DNA of 33,893 nt, taken from positions 1 through 33,893 of the forward strand of contig JAQGMJ010000050.1 in the NCBI GenBank assembly GCA_028292405.1, read 5' to 3'. The DNA is from Betaproteobacteria bacterium. Its GTDB lineage: Bacteria; Pseudomonadota; Gammaproteobacteria; Burkholderiales; JAEUOS01. The translations under genes were made by a program, and so were the position numbers. Position 1 is the first letter of the stretch, and each line of letters begins with the position of its first letter. Under the pieces are notes generated by a model, which saw only the letters and a list, made by a program, of their open reading frames with translations, was not told where the DNA came from and ran no database searches. Positions 31,232 through 33,893 of the stretch are shown in pieces.

Positions 31232-33893
31232 CTATGCCGCGCGCTGCCCGGCCCTGGGCAAGCTGAAGTAAAACGTCGCCCCCTTGTCCACCTCGCCATG
31301 CGCCCACACCCGCCCGCCGTGGTGGGTGATGATGCGCTTGACCGAGGCCAGGCCGATGCCGGTGCCGGCGAATTCGTTGTGCGCATGCAGGCGCTGGAAG
31401 GTGCCGAAGAGCTTGGCGGCGTAGTGCATGTCGAAGCCGGCGCCGTCGTCGCGCACGAAGTAGACGCGCTGGCCGGCGCTGGCGGTGACGCTGTCGGTGT
31501 TGCCCGGCCCGGGGTCGGGGGCGCAGGGGGCGGCGCCGCCATCTTCGGTCGTGCACTCGCCGAATTCGATGCGCGCGTGCGCGTGGTTGGAGGTGAATTT
31601 CCAGGCGTTGCCGAGCAGGTTGTCGAGCACGTTGTGGATCAGGCGCGGGTCGGCCCAGGCGGTGATGCCGGGGGCGATGACGAATTCCACGTCGCGCGCC
31701 GGCTCGCGCACGTGCAGCTCATGCGCGATGGAGCGCACTTCGCCGGAGAGGTCGAGTTCCAGCGGCCGCAGTTCGGCGCGGCCGAGGTGCGCCAGTTCGA
31801 GCAGGCCCTCGATCAGCCGGCCCATGGTGGCGCCGCCCTCGGCGATGCGGTCGAGAAACAGCAGGTCTTCGCCCTCCAGCCTCGGCCCGAGGTTTTCCTT
31901 CAGCAGGCCGGCGAAGCCGGTCATGCGGCGCAAGGGCGCGCGCAGGTCGTGGGCCACGGTGTAGGAAAAGGTTTCGAGGTCGGTGTTGGCCTGCTTGAGT
32001 TCGGCGGTGCGCCGCTGCACCGTTTCCTCCAGCTCGGCGGCGTGGCGCAGGGCGGCGCGCTCCATCGCCTTGCGCACCGTGAGGTCGCGGGCGATCGAGA
32101 GCACGGCCGGGCGGCCCTCGAACTCGAAGGGCAGGGTCAGCACTTCGACATCCACCATGCTGCCGTCGGTGCGCACCAGGGTGGTCTCCTCCAGCGGAAT
32201 GGTGACGCGCTCGCGCAGCACGCGGGCGTTGCGCGCCAGCGAAGCCTCGCGCTTCTCCGGCAGCACCGCGTCGACCGCCAGCTGGCCGATGCCGTCTTCC
32301 GGCGTGGCGTAGCCGAGCAGGCGCGCGCCGGCCGGGTTGAGCATCACCATGCGGCCGTCGCAGATCACGCGGAAGGCTTCCGGCGTGGCGTCGAAGAGCA
32401 TGCGGTAGTGTTCCTGGCTGCGCTTGAGCTCGGTCTCGGCGCGGATCTTGGTGAAGGCGAAGGAAAGGTTGTGCGCCATCTCCTGCAGCACCTGCACCAG
32501 CTCGTCGTCGAAAAAATTCACCTCGCCGGCGAATACCGAAAGCACCCCGGCCAGCTCGCTGTCGATGGAAAGCGCGAAGCCGGCGGAGGCGCGCACGCCC
32601 AGGGCTTCGGCGTCTTCCACCGAGGCGGTGCGCCCGGGGCCGTTGATCATGTCGTTGTGCACATAGCGCGTGCCGTCGCGCGCCACCCCCGCGGAGTAGC
32701 TGTGCGGGTCGTCCACGCGGATCGTGTCGGCGCCCAGGCGGCCGCGCAGCGGGCCGTAGCCGCAGTAGGGCTCCAGCTGGTGCAGCACCGGGTTGTAGGC
32801 GCGGATCGCCGCCGACACCAGGCCGCCATCGACCACCGCGATCTCACACACCTTCTGGCACAGCTCCTCGACCCCGGTGAGGCGGAAGATCGCCTCGTTC
32901 ATTCGCGAAAGCGCCGTGTTCAGGCGCGTCAGGCGCGCGATGCGGCGCTGGTTGGCGTGGCGCACGTACAGGGTGCGCAGCACCGAAATCACCGCCGGGC
33001 GGCCCTCGTATTCGAACGGCAGGCTGGTGACTTCGATCGGCACCTCGGCGCCGTCGGCGCGCAGCAGCGCCTGCTCCGAAGGCGGCAGGCCCGTGCCGCT
33101 GCGCATCACCTCGCCGATGCGCTCGCGCGCCAGCTCGTGAAAGCGCGGCGCGATGGTCTCATAGACCGGGCGGCCGATGATTTCCCGCTCCGAGGAAAGG
33201 CCGAGCATCCGCAGCCCCGCCGGGTTGATCACCACCACGCGCTCGTCGCTGAGCACGCGGATGCCCATCGGCATCGAATCGAACAGCTTGCGGTAATGGT
33301 CGGCGTTGTGGCGCACGGCGGCATCGGCCCGCGCCTTGGCGAAGGCGAAGGAGATGTTGCGCGCCATCTCGTCCAGCAGCCCGGCCAGCTCGTCGTCGAA
33401 ATAATCCGGCGCCGCCGCGTAGACCGAAAACACCCCGGCGGGCACGCCGTCGATCGACAGCGGCAGGCCGCCGGAGGAGCGCACGCCCAGGCGCACGGCG
33501 TCGTCGCGCGCCTCGGGAGAGGCGAAATTGGTCAGGATGTCGGCGACGATGTGGCGGCGCTGCTCGCGCGCTACCTTCGCGGCGCGGCTATGCGGGTCGT
33601 CGCGCGCCAGGCTGCGCTCCCCGACCCAGCCGGAAAGCGCGCCGTAGCCGCACAGCAGCACCAGGTTTTCGCGGCCCTCGTCATACAGGCGGATCGAGGC
33701 CGACGTCAGCCCGCCATAGGTGACGGCGATCTCGCACACCGCCCGGCACAGGCGCTGCGGGTCGCTCTCGCGGAAAATCGCCTCGTTGGTGCGCGACAGG
33801 GCGGCGTACAGGCTGGTCAGGCGGGCGATGCGCTCGCCCGCGCCGGGCGCAGGCGCCCCTGTGGCGGGCGCAGGCGCCTCGGCGGCGGGCGCA
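31232..33893 (-). CDS. Soluble histidine kinase GAF-PAS-GAF-PAS-HisKA-HATPase (5' partial)
   Basis: The frame runs from the window edge to TAG 31232-31234, giving 886 residues with the N-terminus missing. The GTG at 33739 is internal, because coding sequence (GERIARLTSLYAALSRTNEA) continues upstream, after an Ala/Pro linker. Two GAF-PAS modules are tandem duplicates. The first starts RIARLTSLYAALSRTNEAIF and the second RIARLTRLNTALSRMNEAIF. HisKA has its His at 31949-31951 (TVAHDLRAPLRRMTGF). The HATPase has N-box LLGNAWKF, G1 DDGAGFD and G2 GTGIGLASVKRI, with a long Gly/Thr/Pro insertion between N and G1. No transmembrane helix is seen, so it senses cytoplasmic ligands or light/redox. The cognate regulator is not in view. 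An IS110 remnant abuts the 3' end. Confidence 0.9.
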   Translation of the reverse strand, partial: APAAEAPAPATGAPAPGAGERIARLTSLYAALSRTNEAIFRESDPQRLCRAVCEIAVTYGGLTSASIRLYDEGRENLVLLCGYGALSGWVGERSLARDDPHSRAAKVAREQRRHIVADILTNFASPEARDDAVRLGVRSSGGLPLSIDGVPAGVFSVYAAAPDYFDDELAGLLDEMARNISFAFAKARADAAVRHNADHYRKLFDSMPMGIRVLSDERVVVINPAGLRMLGLSSEREIIGRPVYETIAPRFHELARERIGEVMRSGTGLPPSEQALLRADGAEVPIEVTSLPFEYEGRPAVISVLRTLYVRHANQRRIARLTRLNTALSRMNEAIFRLTGVEELCQKVCEIAVVDGGLVSAAIRAYNPVLHQLEPYCGYGPLRGRLGADTIRVDDPHSYSAGVARDGTRYVHNDMINGPGRTASVEDAEALGVRASAGFALSIDSELAGVLSVFAGEVNFFDDELVQVLQEMAHNLSFAFTKIRAETELKRSQEHYRMLFDATPEAFRVICDGRMVMLNPAGARLLGYATPEDGIGQLAVDAVLPEKREASLARNARVLRERVTIPLEETTLVRTDGSMVDVEVLTLPFEFEGRPAVLSIARDLTVRKAMERAALRHAAELEETVQRRTAELKQANTDLETFSYTVAHDLRAPLRRMTGFAGLLKENLGPRLEGEDLLFLDRIAEGGATMGRLIEGLLELAHLGRAELRPLELDLSGEVRSIAHELHVREPARDVEFVIAPGITAWADPRLIHNVLDNLLGNAWKFTSNHAHARIEFGECTTEDGGAAPCAPDPGPGNTDSVTASAGQRVYFVRDDGAGFDMHYAAKLFGTFQRLHAHNEFAGTGIGLASVKRIITHHGGRVWAHGEVDKGATFYFSLPRAGQRAA

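Overview
The window is about 34 kb of GC-rich DNA in which almost every third codon position is G or C, so long antisense reading frames lie over most real genes. The gene content points to a betaproteobacterium, probably Burkholderiales or a relative. It includes a Bug-type (TctC) tricarboxylate-transporter receptor, a TfdA-like dioxygenase, a PEP-CTERM protein, an Fsr-type efflux pump, an IS110-family remnant and HisKA kinases of the PAS/GAF type. This is an inference from families; there is no rRNA or tRNA to fix the taxonomy.

Layout. 1-2.5 kb: the end of a Gly/Tyr-rich SHOCT-like protein, a tandem array of terminator-like hairpins, a secreted protein of unknown function and a DUF2007 membrane protein. 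2.7-6.5 kb: a Cache-HAMP-PAS histidine kinase with a repeat inserted in its ATPase domain, then an HD-GYP c-di-GMP phosphodiesterase. 6.8-8.9 kb: a cardiolipin synthase-like PLD enzyme, convergent with a DUF347 membrane protein. 9.0-10.8 kb: a hipBA toxin-antitoxin pair of lower GC content, preceded by four 18-bp palindromic operators at an exact 27-bp spacing and by a promoter that predicts a leaderless hipB message. 10.9-14.2 kb: a MATE pump, small membrane and secreted proteins, and a PPOX/general stress protein. 14.2-15.6 kb: a 700-bp non-coding stretch with a candidate sRNA, then a PEP-CTERM protein. 15.8-19.1 kb: a Bug receptor, a TfdA-like 2-oxoglutarate dioxygenase, a translationally coupled unknown protein and a protein made of three GAF-like repeats. 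19.3-22.5 kb: a methyltransferase-like protein, small unknown proteins and an SDR that lacks its catalytic Ser and Tyr. 22.6-25.2 kb: a secreted alpha/beta hydrolase and Fsr. 25.5-28.1 kb: a tiny secreted peptide, a DUF3224 protein, two small membrane proteins and GTP cyclohydrolase I (folE). 28.4-30.4 kb: an MFS transporter and a GFA-domain protein. 30.5-31.2 kb: a decayed, 5'-truncated IS110-type transposase. 31.2 kb to the edge: a soluble GAF-PAS-GAF-PAS histidine kinase that runs off the window.

The most unusual structural theme is the number of unrelated short tandem arrays (periods 7, 9, 10, 13, 21 and about 30 bp). They lie in intergenic gaps, at one gene start, and inside at least three coding regions, where the period is a multiple of 3. 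I see no CRISPR array, no prophage and no clear new defence system. The strongest candidates for follow-up are the hipBA operator array, the TfdA/Bug/coupled-ORF cluster, the triple-GAF protein, the catalytically altered SDR and the tandem arrays.
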